The translations under genes and the position numbers were made by a program. DNA of 64,000 bases. Origin: Chiridota heheva (taxonomy: Eukaryota > Echinodermata > Holothuroidea > Apodida > Chiridotidae). The notes under the pieces were generated by a model. That model saw nothing but the letters and a program-made list of their open reading frames with translations. It searched no databases and was not told where the DNA came from. How positions within the stretch are numbered: position 1 is the first letter of the stretch; each line of letters opens with the position of its first letter. Positions 14,210 through 24,649 of this stretch are shown piece after piece. The stretch covers positions 1 to 64,000 of the forward strand of contig JAIGNY010000310.1 of assembly GCA_020152595.1 (NCBI GenBank), read 5' to 3'.

Positions 14210-15354
14210 TCAGACAAAGCGTACAGACTTAATTATAAAGTGCTCACTGCAAATCCTCTTTAAGGGGCATGTCTAACTTTTCGTTTTTGAGGAGTTTTAA
14301 GTTCCCCCTTCAAAAAAAAAAAAACTACAGCCGGTTTCAGATTAGGGAGGAATAGGTTTCTATTGCCAGGTTTGCATGCATGCTTTATTTATGACAAAGT
14401 GTGAAATTATTAACATAAAATTAAGGAAAAATTTGGCAACAATTCCTGAAAAATTATCGAAATTGACAGTGCTTTCCTGGAAATTGAAGAATTTTTCTGA
14501 AAATTAAAGTAAATTTCCCGGTAATTAAAAATTTTAAGAAAATGAAACAAATTTCCCCCCAAAATGAAGGAGATTTCCCGAAAATTGACGAAAATTTAAT
14601 TAAAATTCATGATTTTTTATTTTTTTTTTTTTGGGGGGGGTGTTATGGTATTTTTAGGGGCTAAACCTTCATTTTTTAGAAGGCATATGAACAAAATGGC
14701 TTCTCCCATGCAAGATTATATTGACAGAATTAATGTGCTGATAAATAAGAAAATATATGCTAAAATGTATGGTACTATGTGGAATTCCTTCAGATGGCTT
14801 TGATGATTTTTTGCATATTACTTGAAGCAAAAGTATGATTTTATGTCTCCTTTAATTTGCGATGGACTGGTGTCCCATCCAAAGTGCGTCAATTACACTC
14901 TCATTTGCTTACCTTTATGCAGTCAGAGTAAATTTATTGTTTTCATTTTTAAACAAATTGTGTGGTGGTTGTTCTGTAGCCACCCAATTTGGTTGTTGGG
15001 TTAAGTACAGGTTAAAAGAGACAGGGGGCACTTCCATATGTGAGGTATATATACATATAACGCCCGAGCAGTTTCCTTTTTTCAGAATTTTTGTAGTGCA
15101 TGTATCAAAAATCCATTCTCTCATACTGCTGGTCTAAAAAAAAATGCATATTTTCTTACTGCATGTAACAAAAATCACTTATTTTCGTACTGCAGGTATC
15201 AAAAATCATTTATTTTCATACTGCATGTATCCAAATCATAAACTGTCATACTGCAGTTACCAAAAAATGTTATCATACTGCAGTCCAATTTTGAAATTCT
15301 GATCGGCACATACCTACCACTTTAGTATGGAAGTTCCCCCACCCCCTCCCCATG

Positions 15355-15896
15355 AAAAGGGAGTCATGACCAAATTAAAAAAAGGAATAATCTATAAATG
15401 TCCCCTTAATTGCTTCCTGAAACATGGACCTTTTCAAATAAGGTTTTATATATAATGTATTAAAACATTACAATTTCCTTAGTGGTTATACACAAGATGA
15501 TATTGGGAACATCTAAACAATTTTTTGATTAATATTAATTGTTTTAGTGTCACAATGCTAGAATGCATAACCCTGTAGATTTTACGCTACTTGTTTCCTC
15601 ATATATCAGCTGTTTCATCACTTGGTAGGTTAGAAATGGTGTGTTATCAAAGGTAACTGTTTGAGTTTGTATAGTAAGGTGTGTGTGGGTCATTTGAGAT
15701 ACGCAAAGTGAAATGAGTTCTAAATTTGTATTGACCCAAAATATTTGATACTGAGGAGACAATGAGTGTCCTAATTTTCCCACATGTTCCTGAATATGTT
15801 TTAGAATAATCAGAAACTGTGTTGTGTCTTTTTTGAGACATGGAAAGTTGTAGTGTTGTATTGTAAAATGTTATTTTTGTTGACCAATTGGCACAG
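15355..15896. other. Unique intergenic or intronic DNA
   Basis: A/T-rich sequence leading into the exon candidate at 15897. It ends in a pyrimidine-containing stretch and GGCACAG, consistent with an intron 3' end. Nothing else recognised. Confidence 0.5.
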
Positions 15897-16068
15897 GTGC
15901 AAACATGAGAAGAAGGAGGATGTTCTCCAAAGAGATCATATGTTTGTCACAAATAGATGACGATATTGTACCAGACATCAGATGTCAGCAAATGGCTTGG
16001 AGGAAAAGACAGTCTCTTCCATTCTTTGTTGACTCCACTGCAGAGGAAGTTAGAGAAGATTTGTACAG
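15897..16068 (+). CDS. Exon candidate 1 of a plus-strand cellular gene (HECT-ligase-like family?)
   Basis: A 172-bp open segment is flanked by GGCACAG upstream and TTGTACAG-GTATAT downstream, a good acceptor/donor pair. It encodes a basic patch (RRRRMFSKEI), an acidic stretch (IDDDIVPDI), then WRKRQSLPFFV and EEVREDLYR. Base composition and codon use are more gene-like than the surroundings. The layout (a positively charged lead-in, then a strand-helix unit ending EEVREDLYR) resembles the N-terminal region of G2E3-like HECT-domain proteins of fish and marine invertebrates, as far as I can judge from memory. It ends in phase 2 whereas the next exon I see starts in phase 1, so at least one exon between them is missed. 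An in-frame ATG at 15905 could start translation, but an internal exon is more likely. Confidence 0.5.
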
Positions 16069-18380
16069 GTATATTGTTTACTCCTAATTTGCTTTTTCAA
16101 ACATTTAAAAACAAATTTATATCAATTTTAGATTGTCTAGTTAGGTGTAGTTGTAAAACATACCCCTTTTTAATGATTCATTCACTGGTAAAGAAATTAT
16201 TAATGAGTGCATTGAATATATATACTTTTGTATGATATACATTGACTGATAAAAAATTGCCTCACAAACTCAATATCCTTCAAAAAGCTAAAAGCTCAAT
16301 CCTGACCTAGGCTATTAAAGGTCATCTATCGTAATCAAAATTTGGCGGCGTTCATTCTATTCCAAACGATTACATGATTGGTCTATCAGTATAAGTGAAC
16401 ATGGGACCATCGTGTTTTGATCAATCAAAGCACATGAATTTAATCATATCTACCTTGTACGTTGGAGACGGAAACTGGTATATGAGGTCTGTGCTTTTCC
16501 CTGTTTCATTGACCAGTTGACGTATTTGGACAAAAACGAATGACTTCCCTAGACAGGATTCCATTCAATCTCAGGTTTATTTCCTGCAGCATTGCTGGAC
16601 TTCTTGGCCACTTGATATGGCTGGAAATTACTGAAACATTATACTACAAAATGTTACTTATAACTTTAAGTTAAAATAAAGGCGCTCTCGACCTTAAAGT
16701 GAGGGCGTCTTTTGTTATACTTTGTGGGCATTTCTCGTCCACATCTAATCATATCTCACGATCCATTTCTCGTCCACATCCAATCATATCTCACGATCAA
16801 TTGTTTCATGAATTTAATCTCAATGAAAGTTTGTTTATTTGATGAATACTCTGGAATGTTCACTATGTGTGTACATGTGCACCTTCTGCACACACGAGCC
16901 CTTGGTACAGTACATACGATAGCTACGAAATTAGGCCTAAGTTTAACTTAAAGCTATTTTGTAGCCAATAAAGCTATAGGCCTAGGAGGCTGTGGCTTAT
17001 ACTGTAATAACGTATGAGTATTGGACTGTAACGTTAGTGTAATAATGAACCCCTTTTCAAAATGTCATGTTACACTTGCCTAACAACACTAACATGACTT
17101 GTCCTTCTCCTTAACAATTTGTTCCAGCAAATCATAACCACAAACTTACTGTAACAAATGGTGAGACCACTTTATCTTAACTAAAATAACCACACAATAA
17201 TGACTTCATCCATTGTTAATATGATACTCAGAACCAACTTCCACAACAACTAAGGTTTTCAGAATAAAGAGGACAAATCTGACCCGACTTGGTTATTTAT
17301 CAGGTCGAGTCTGACTGTTTAAAACTTTAAGGAGCAGAACAACTAATGAAAAGACTCGACCGTAGAACTTATCACCAGCTGCAGCTCCAAGCAAAGTTTA
17401 TTGGGTGACCACGTTTACAAGAAAAACAGTAATGAAATAAACTCCCTTACGTTACAAGCTAAGGCCTATTTGTATGATCTGCAGTGCAGCATATCTATGA
17501 ATCTACAAATCCAGAGAGACTTGTTTGCGTACATATAGTCTATACAATACACGCACTGGATTTGTTTGGAAACTTCATTGAAATATGTCCTAACTTTTCG
17601 GTTGAGTGCTCCTTCAACCATCTGAAGATTTGTATACAAATAAAAATACAGATTTGAGTTTAATTTGTGATATATTACAGTGTTAAGGAAATATAGTTGT
17701 CATATGTTGCCCTTCAACTGTACTACGCCTGCCATTGTCATTTACATTTATTACTACAACTTTAAGAATGTATATCTCCTGAACAGAACAAATACTCATG
17801 TTTAACTAACAAGCTATTTCGTCCACCAGGCAGGTAATTTTCTTCCAATTTTACTATGCTTTTACCATAAACATGAAATTGCAAATTTCCAAAATGTTCC
17901 CTTAAAAGAATATTCTCATGGATTTTCATTTTTTCAAATTTGATAGAGAAAACAATTGAGCAACAAAGTGCTGAAAATAACTATGTTAATATCTTATTCC
18001 TAGAAGTTACAAAATTTTAAACTATTTTGAATTTGGACAAAATTGACTCATTTGCAACATCTGTGATGTCATAGAGACAACTTCAACAAAATATATTTCG
18101 TATTTCTTTAAAAATGATTTGGATTTTTCTTATTATTGTAAATGTGATGTACACCGCTCATTTGCATAAAGTTGCTACAGTGTTATGACCTGACCAGAAT
18201 TTTATTTAATATGCTTAGTCAGGGAGTGTGGCAGGATGTGATTGCATATAAACATAGGGAGGGATTCCATGTGGGACAGATGGGGGCCATGAAGGACATA
18301 TTATTTAATATTTACCATGTTGTATACACCAAGGGCTATATCAGGCATAATTATTTGACTCCACCTTTTTGTCTTATTTT
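16069..18380. other. Probable intron, mostly unique
   Basis: A/T-rich DNA without recognisable coding signal. It contains a perfect-looking 35-bp tandem duplication at 16729-16798 (CATTTCTCGTCCACATC...). At 18190-18310 there is an early degenerate member of the CCATGTGGGACA repeat family that follows. Confidence 0.5.
16729..16798. repeat. 35-bp direct tandem duplication
   Basis: Two adjacent copies begin CATTTCTCGTCCACATC at 16729 and 16764 and differ at one base (TAATC versus CAATC). Confidence 0.9.
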
Positions 18381-18387
18381 ACAACTC

Positions 18388-18477
18388 ATTTGCATATAAC
18401 TTATTATATGAACTGACACTTTCATACATAGTATGCTCAATCAGGGACTGGTAGCTAGGATGAGACTTCTTATGGAG
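18388..18477. repeat. 92-bp flank repeat, first copy
   Basis: Begins CATTTGCATATAACTTATTA, contains CATACATAGTATGCTCAATC and ends GAGACTTCTTATGGA. It recurs at 18747-18839 directly before the second minisatellite block, so block and flank were duplicated as a unit. Confidence 0.88.
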
Positions 18478-18479
18478 CA

Positions 18480-18735
18480 TATGGGATGTCATGTGAGACA
18501 TGGGGTGGGATGCCATGTGGGACATGGGGTGGAATGCCATGTGGGACATGGGGTGGGATGCCATGTGAGACATGGGGTGGGATGCCATGTGGGACATGGG
18601 GTGGGATGCCATGTGGAACAGGGTGGAATGCCACGTAGGATATGTGGTGAAATGCCATGCAGGACATAGGGTGGATTGCCATGTGATGGAATGTCATGTG
18701 GGACATGGGATGTTATGTGGGACATGGCGTCCTAC
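18480..18735. repeat. 24-bp minisatellite block A (ATGCCATGTGGGACATGGGG)
   Basis: Regular 24-bp units of the kind GGTGGGATGCCATGTGGGAC, degenerating after about 18620. The unit length is a multiple of three, so both strands stay open and give artefactual Met-Gly-Trp-Asp or Met-Ser-His-Met type frames. The block is bounded on both sides by copies of one 92-bp flank (18388-18477 and 18747-18839). Confidence 0.93.
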
Positions 18736-18746
18736 CCCATTTCAAC

Positions 18747-18839
18747 AAGCATTTGCATATAAGTTATTATATGAACTGACACTTTCATACATAGTATGCT
18801 CAATCAGGGACTGTGATAGCTAGGATGAGACTTCTTATG
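18747..18839. repeat. 92-bp flank repeat, second copy
   Basis: Near-identical to 18388-18477 (GGGACTGTGATAGC here against GGGACTGGTAGC there). It separates the two 24-bp minisatellite blocks. Confidence 0.88.
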
Positions 18840-18844
18840 GACCC

Positions 18845-19755
18845 TATGGGATGTCATGTGGAACATGGGGTGGGATGCCATGTGGGACATGGAATGGGAT
18901 GCTATGTGGGACATGGGGTGGGATGCCATGCAGAACATGGTAGAATGCCATGTGGGACATAGTGGGATGCCACGAGTAACACAGAGTGTGACATAGGTTG
19001 GGATGCCATGTGTGACATAAGGTATGATGCCATGTGTGACATAAGGTAGGATGTCATGTGTGACATAGGGTAGGAGACTATGTGGGACATAGGGTAGGAA
19101 GCCATGGGGACATGGGATGTGGGACATGGGATGAGATGCCATGTGGGACATTAAATAGGATGTCATTGGGACATTAGGAGGGATACCATGTGGAACATAT
19201 GGTGGGATGCTATGTGGAACATCAGGTGGGAAGCCACTGATGCGGGACACAGGGGGGATGCCATGTGGGACATAGGGAGGGATGTCATGTGGTACATATG
19301 GTTGGATTGATATGGGACATACATATAGGATGGGATCTATGTGGGTCATAGCATGGGATGCCATGTGGGACATATGGTGGAATGCCATGTGGGACATATG
19401 GTGGAATGCCATGTGAGACACTGTATGGTGGTTTGCCATGTGGGAGATATGGTGGAATGCCATGTTGGACAAGGCATGGCATGTCATGTGGAGCATACGG
19501 TGGGATGTCATTTGGTACATGGGATGTGGGACATAGGGTGGAATGCCATGTGGGTAATAGAATGGGATGCCCTGTGGGACATATGATAGAATGCCAAGTG
19601 GGACATGGGATGTCATGTGGGACATGGGGTGGGATGCCATGTAGAAGATATGGTGAAATGCCATGTGGGACATGGGATGGGATACCATGTGGGACATGGG
19701 GTGAGGTGCCATGTGGTACATGGGATGCCATGTTGGACTTAGTGTGAGATGCCAT
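18845..19755. repeat. 24-bp minisatellite block B, diverged
   Basis: About 900 bp of imperfect CCATGTGGGACAT(A/G)GGGTGGGATG units with many small indels. A 305-codon open frame on the minus strand (18804-19721) consists only of Met-Ser-His-Met-Ala-Ser-His-Pro-like iterations, shows no other domain and is not a gene. Related sequence recurs at 22720-22800 and 55020-55690. Confidence 0.9.
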
Positions 19756-19884
19756 TTTTATAATTGGCCGGGTCATATAATATGGGTGTCAATTTGCATG
19801 GGCATGCGAACCATGACGGTATTTACCGTTCTAGTTACTTTTTGATATAAATTTACAAATATTTAAAATGTTACAGTTGAAATA

Positions 19885-20240
19885 CCTCCAAAGGGATCTT
19901 TGAGACCTTTAAACTTAATTTTTTTATTAGAATAAGATTTTTGAATGCTTTCTTTACCATTTTCTTTCTTTTGAAGTCCTCTTTTATATAAGATGGACAT
20001 GTTTGACCACTGAACTAATCCTTTAATATCTCCTTAAAGGAATATGATTTTTGAATGCTTTCTTTACCATTTTGTTTCTTTTGAAGTCCTCTTTCATATA
20101 AGATGGACTTGCTTGACCACTGAACTAATTCCTTAATATCTCCTCAAAGGAATACGATTTTGACTGTTTTATTTACCATTTTGTTTCTTTTCAAGTCCTC
20201 TTTCATCATGACCACTGAACTAATCCTTTAACATTAAGTA
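19885..20240. repeat. Three tandem ~107-bp units
   Basis: Three successive imperfect units share GATTTTTGAATGCTTTC, TTTTGAAGTCCTCTTTCATA and GACCACTGAACTAATCC. A fourth, dispersed and diverged member lies at 34350-34460 (CAATGCTTTCTTGAACATTT ... GAAGTCCTCTTTC). Confidence 0.85.
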
Positions 20241-20639
20241 CTCCCCACGGACAGAAAATTGGACTTTAAAATTGAAAGTTTGTATTAAAATATAAACTTA
20301 AATATTTTCCAACTGGTTTCAGCTGGAATTTACTTTACCAGCAGGGAATTATCTTTTTCAGTGGAAAATATTTTCCTGCTCAGCTAAAAATCATAATTCC
20401 TACTGGGAAACACCATTTCCATATGGGAAAGAAAATCCCAGCTAAAACCAGCAGGAATCTTACTTAGATGGTGGCAACTGAAATTTTCACCTCGGTGGTG
20501 GACCAGTTATCTGTATATTTGATATGAGGGCCTTACAAACAAAAGGGCAAGTAGATAAAGTTGATTACCTCTGCTAACGAAGTTGGATGGAGGTTATGTT
20601 TTTGCATGCACTTGTCTGCTTGCCATCAAGGTTTTGCTT

Positions 20640-21290
20640 CTGTTGTAGGAAGAAGTGATTACAAATTGGGACGTATTGGACCATGGGAAAGATCCCAAAT
20701 AAAGAACATTTTATGATAGGTTTCCTTTCATTAGCATATCTCAAGAACTGACAGACTGGTGAAGGCTGAAACTTTGTGTGTGTTGTGTTTACTGTTTAAA
20801 AGAAGTGATTGAAATTTGGGACATATTGAAAAATGGAATGGCCCAAATAGAGGGGTGAGGACATATCAAGCCCAAATGGAGAAAATAGGACATTTTAGGA
20901 TTGGTTTCCTGTCATTAGCATATCTCAAGAAATGCTGATTGGATTGGGCTGAAACTGTGTGTGTGTGTGTGTATGTGCGTGTGGGTGTGGGTGCGTTGTA
21001 TTTACTGCTCCAGAAAGAAGTGATTAAGTTTGGGACATACTGGACCAGAGGAAGGGCCCAAAAGGAGGAGTGCATGGGGACATTTTAGAATGGGTGGTCT
21101 GTCATTAACATATCTGAATAACTAGTAATTGGATTTTACTGAAACTGTGAGTGTGTTTACTGCTTAAAAAGACGTATATGACATTTGGGACATATTGGAA
21201 CAGGGAAGGGTCAAAATCGAGGGTTTTGGACATATTAAGCCCAAACTGTCAAATGTAGAGTGGGGACATTTTAGCTACAGATCAAAACTT
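20640..21290. repeat. Four tandem diverged units, ~150-215 bp
   Basis: Each unit contains GAAGTGATT...TTGGGACATATTGGA, then CATTTTA(G/T)GATTGGTTTCCT, CATTAGCATATCTCAAGAA and a (GT)n-rich TGAAACTGTGTGTG segment. Unit starts lie near 20651, 20802, 21016 and 21169. No coding content. Confidence 0.8.
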
Positions 21291-21893
21291 GGGAATGAAT
21301 CTTGGTGAGCCTACGATTTCTGAGGTACATTTAATTGGGTATGGGATCAAATGAACTCTATATTATTCTAGGCATATTTGAATTGCAACGGGGCAGAGGT
21401 GTGTGGTCTACTGAGTGCTATATTCTAGTTTGTATATGATTTAGAGGGAAATATACTTTCAAGGAATACTTTTATCCACATTGTGATCTTATGGCCGCAT
21501 TCAAAATGTGTCCTAAACACCCAATCATTGGAAGAAAAATGGTCGGGTGATCATGTTACGTACCCTTACAACGTACAACTTAACAACTTTTTGATGCAAC
21601 CACTAGATCATCATGAATGCTTTTGTCATTTGTGTTTCTTAAAGGGGAGGAGCTGTCTATCCCACCTTGTAATTTATCATATTTATTATTTATCTTGAAA
21701 TTGTATCTGTCTTTTATTCCGTTGTTATATATCATATGTTCTTTACAAGGCATACCCAAAGCTTTGGAACGCAGGAAAATTTGAAATCCTGCGCAGGAGG
21801 GGTAGGGAGAGGGGAGGGGAAACAGGAGGATCTTGCAATTTCTAAAAGCGGGACCCCTGACCGGTCTGCAAATGAAACAATCTTCCTCCTCAG

Positions 21894-22030
21894 AGATTTA
21901 CATTAGGCCCATACAGGCAAATATTCCAGTTTCAGAAGAGGCGATGAATGATGGAGAGTTCGAAGAATGCCACAAGTGTAAACAGATTATCCCATTGGGT
22001 AACCTGCGTACACATATAACAGACTGCATA
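21894..22030 (+). CDS. Exon candidate 2: C2HC/UBZ-like zinc finger
   Basis: A 137-bp open segment lies between TTCCTCCTCAG and GCATA-GTGAGTAAC, both strong splice signals. It encodes EIYIRPIQANIPVSEEAM, then FEECHKCKQIIPLGNLRTHI and TDCIV. The Cys-x2-Cys ... His-x3-Cys spacing (C-HKC, then H-ITD-C) is that of a UBZ/RAD18-type or related ubiquitin-binding zinc finger. An 'IYIRP' strand just before such a finger is what I recall for G2E3-like HECT proteins of aquatic animals, where the finger sits between an N-terminal domain and the catalytic HECT domain. That supports grouping it with 15897-16068. It ends in phase 0. No HECT domain is visible in the window. Function (ubiquitin binding) is inferred from the motif only. 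Confidence 0.6.
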
Positions 22031-22639
22031 GTGAGTAACAAAAATAGTGGTATTGAAAACAAGAATGTGAAGAGTGTGAGTTGGTGAGAGGTGAAAATTT
22101 CCAAAGGATTGGCCTTATGATTTACAGCTAATCATGGCTTGTGGATTTAAAATATGCAGATCCTGTGAAACATTGATTTGAAGTAAATGAATATTAATGT
22201 CGACTATTGCCGTAAATTTCAAGTAAAGAAAATGACAGAAGTTAATTTGTATTGATTTCGGTGATAAAAACCAAGCGTCAAATCCCCTGTCAACTCAAAA
22301 TTGATGAATTTACACCTCCTTGTTTTAATAAGTTCAAAAACTTTAAAATTTGTAGCTTTAATGTTGGAACCTGCATCCTTATCTTGGTTTAAATAATAAC
22401 TCAAACCAGAACCAAAAGGTTTTGTTGTTCCAATGCTACTTTTTCATAAGCTGATTGATTTGCAAAATTTGTACTTACTGTCATGTCATTGAAATATTTA
22501 CATGATATTTTTCATAAACCACATTCACCATATGCAGATCAATACAAATGTTGACAACATTAGCAATTTGCACAATCATTAACAACATTATCATATCAAG
22601 TATGATGCAAAACGGTTGCTCATTTATCTTATTTCAAGA

Positions 22640-23303
22640 ATTTGTCAGTAAGCCCCTCTTACTTAGTGCCACAATATTATAATATATGTACAGACCATGG
22701 CTCATCTGTGTACGGTTATGGTGGGTTGGCATGTTGGGCAGGGTGGAATGGCATGTTGGACAGAGTGGAATGGCATACATGGGTGGTGGAATGACACATC
22801 GGGATTTTAGATCGCATGTAGTACACTGGGTGTGAGAAGGCATTTTGTGCAGAGGTTGTCCCATTTGGGGTGGCTTGTTAAGGAGTCGGGAAGCTCAGTT
22901 GGTAGAGCACACGACTGAGATGCTGGAAGTACCAGGTTCAAGCCTCGGTCAGGTCTAACCTGTTTTTCCACAGCTATGCAGACAGATACGCCGATCATCA
23001 AAACAGAAGTATGCCATTGGTAGCTCCTGCTCCCCATTCAGCTGTTGAGAGAAGTTGCAATAGTTGAATGGAGCTCGCTGTCCTTCGGAGGGGACGTTAA
23101 GCCGTTGTTTCCGATGGTAGGACAGTCACACTCTACCTGGTTATCTGAACACTATTCGAGAAGAGAAGCGTGAAGACACAGTGTTTATTCACTTCCCTGA
23201 GCTAATATATGGATGATGCAACTCTCCCTATGCTAAAGCTCTGATATTTTTAAAGCGCTCTTGAATATACTTGTATAGAAAGGGCGCTATATAAGATATT
23301 CAC

Positions 23304-23349
<46 letters not shown>

Positions 23350-24010
23350 GTTATTATTATATTGCATGTGGGACAGGTGCGATATCAATGGTGAGCTCAT
23401 TTGAATCATTTGCGATGTCTAGTTTGCCATGCATTAAGCAATAGTGTTTGGCATAACTCTGCTGTAATGTTGCTTTATGATCTTACATTGGAAGCTGGAC
23501 TACTATCCAAGATATAGTTCTAGGATTGTGGGAGGATTGGAGATTAATAATATAATCAAAACTAACAGACAAAATATTTTCTAATTTCTAGAATAGCTTA
23601 AAATGAATATAGGATAGTTTGATAGGTAAACAACAATAAAAAGTAATTGCATCATGCCAGCAGGATGCTTAGTAATATCTTTCATTGACATTGGCAAGTC
23701 AGGGCCTCTCTTTTCTTTGTGGTTCCATGGATAGAACAAAAAGTGGTGTTTCAATTATATAGAGTGCAACTTAAAGATATTTTGAGGCTTGTAGTAAAAC
23801 GTCATGAAAATAACAAAGGAAGGCATGTACATCCTTCAGTGCCCAGGTACTTTGAAATCAGTTGCCCCTACTAGCTCCATTACTGCATACATATTACTTA
23901 GTAAGCCCATTCACTTTGCTATATTCGAATAGTTGAGAATGTAGTCGATCTTTATGACAGGTCTTGTTGTCTTTTAAACTTGGGTTATCTGCATTTCTTC
24001 CTTTGCAATA
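22640..24010. repeat. Dispersed repeat family with GGGTGG core, copy A
   Basis: Shares blocks in the same order with 54960-56280: a GGCATGTTGGGCAGGGTGG minisatellite stretch, AATGTCTAGTTTG(C/T)CAT, ATTGACATTGGCAAGT(C/T)AGG, and AAAGATATTTTGA(G/A)GCTTG followed by TAGTAAAA. This copy is interrupted by a SINE (22878-23351). No coding content identified. Confidence 0.75.
22878..23351 (+). mobile_element. tRNA-derived SINE
   Basis: The head resembles a tRNA gene, with a polymerase III A box (AGCTCAGTTGGTAGAGCA, 22893-22910) and a B box (GGTTCAAGCC, 22934-22943). The body includes CCTTCGGAGGGGACGTTAAG, similar to the conserved central domain shared by several metazoan SINE superfamilies. The 3' end is AAGGGCGCTATATAAGATAT followed by (TTA)n, the kind of tail recognised by L2-clade LINE machinery. 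It is absent from the paralogous repeat at 55-56 kb, so it inserted after that family dispersed. It is not a functional tRNA gene, because no proper acceptor-stem closure is visible. Confidence 0.8.
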
Positions 24011-24510
24011 TGATCTTATCTATTTTCAGATGGACAAGGTACTGTATTGCTAAATTGTTGAAGCTGCAAATATTTACTAAAACTGCAGAGACAGAAACTG
24101 GTAGATCTTTACGATGCTGAAGAATATAGAAGCATGTCGAAGTTTCCCCTTAAACTCTCTTTTAAAGAGGTTACCGATTTGGAGTCGTCAGTGTGGGAGG
24201 TCATGCACAGTTTCCTCCTGCAGCAGATCATGTTCCTGTACACATGAAGAGAAAGATTGCAGATATATACCTGCGTAAAGAACACAGCAGCTCACAACTT
24301 ACATTGGTGAAGAACGAAATGAAGACCACCTTTGAGCGTTACGCTTAACAAGTTGAGAGCTTATAAAGAAGACCATTTCGTCCCAAAGCCATGATTGTCC
24401 CATTCCTTTATCTTCTGGTTGTATCAATCTTTTGAAGCAGAAACTGTACCCCATAGAGCTTCTGTTATATAAATTGTATATTTCTTTTAAGAACATTGTT
24501 ATTATACCAG

Positions 24511-24646
24511 AGGTCCCTCAGCCCACAGCCATTCCTGTTATAGACGTTGCTAATGAATTGAGAGTGGAAGCACAACCCGATGTAGAAGCTGAAGAAGCTA
24601 ATGGTGACGAAGAAGGCCAATATCTCAGGAACTGTTTAATATTTTG
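24511..24646 (+). CDS. Exon candidate 3: acidic linker, low confidence
   Basis: After a good acceptor (ATTATACCAG) an open frame encodes EVPQPTAIPVIDVANELRVE and a Glu/Asp/Ala-rich stretch (DVEAEEANGDEEG), ending in TGA at about 24646. Composition is typical of a disordered acidic linker. It begins in phase 1, which does not fit directly on the phase-0 end of the exon at 22030, so another exon may lie between them. No donor is obvious, so it may be terminal or may simply be chance. Confidence 0.3.
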
Positions 24647-24649
24647 AGC

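Noticed and set aside
18804-19721. 305-codon open frame on the minus strand
   Set aside because: It consists only of 24-bp minisatellite iterations (Met-Ser-His-Met type). Complementary frames on the plus strand are open for the same reason, and there is no domain or start context.
22880-22960. Functional tRNA gene
   Set aside because: A and B boxes are present, but the acceptor and anticodon stems do not close convincingly and the sequence continues into a SINE body and (TTA)n tail.
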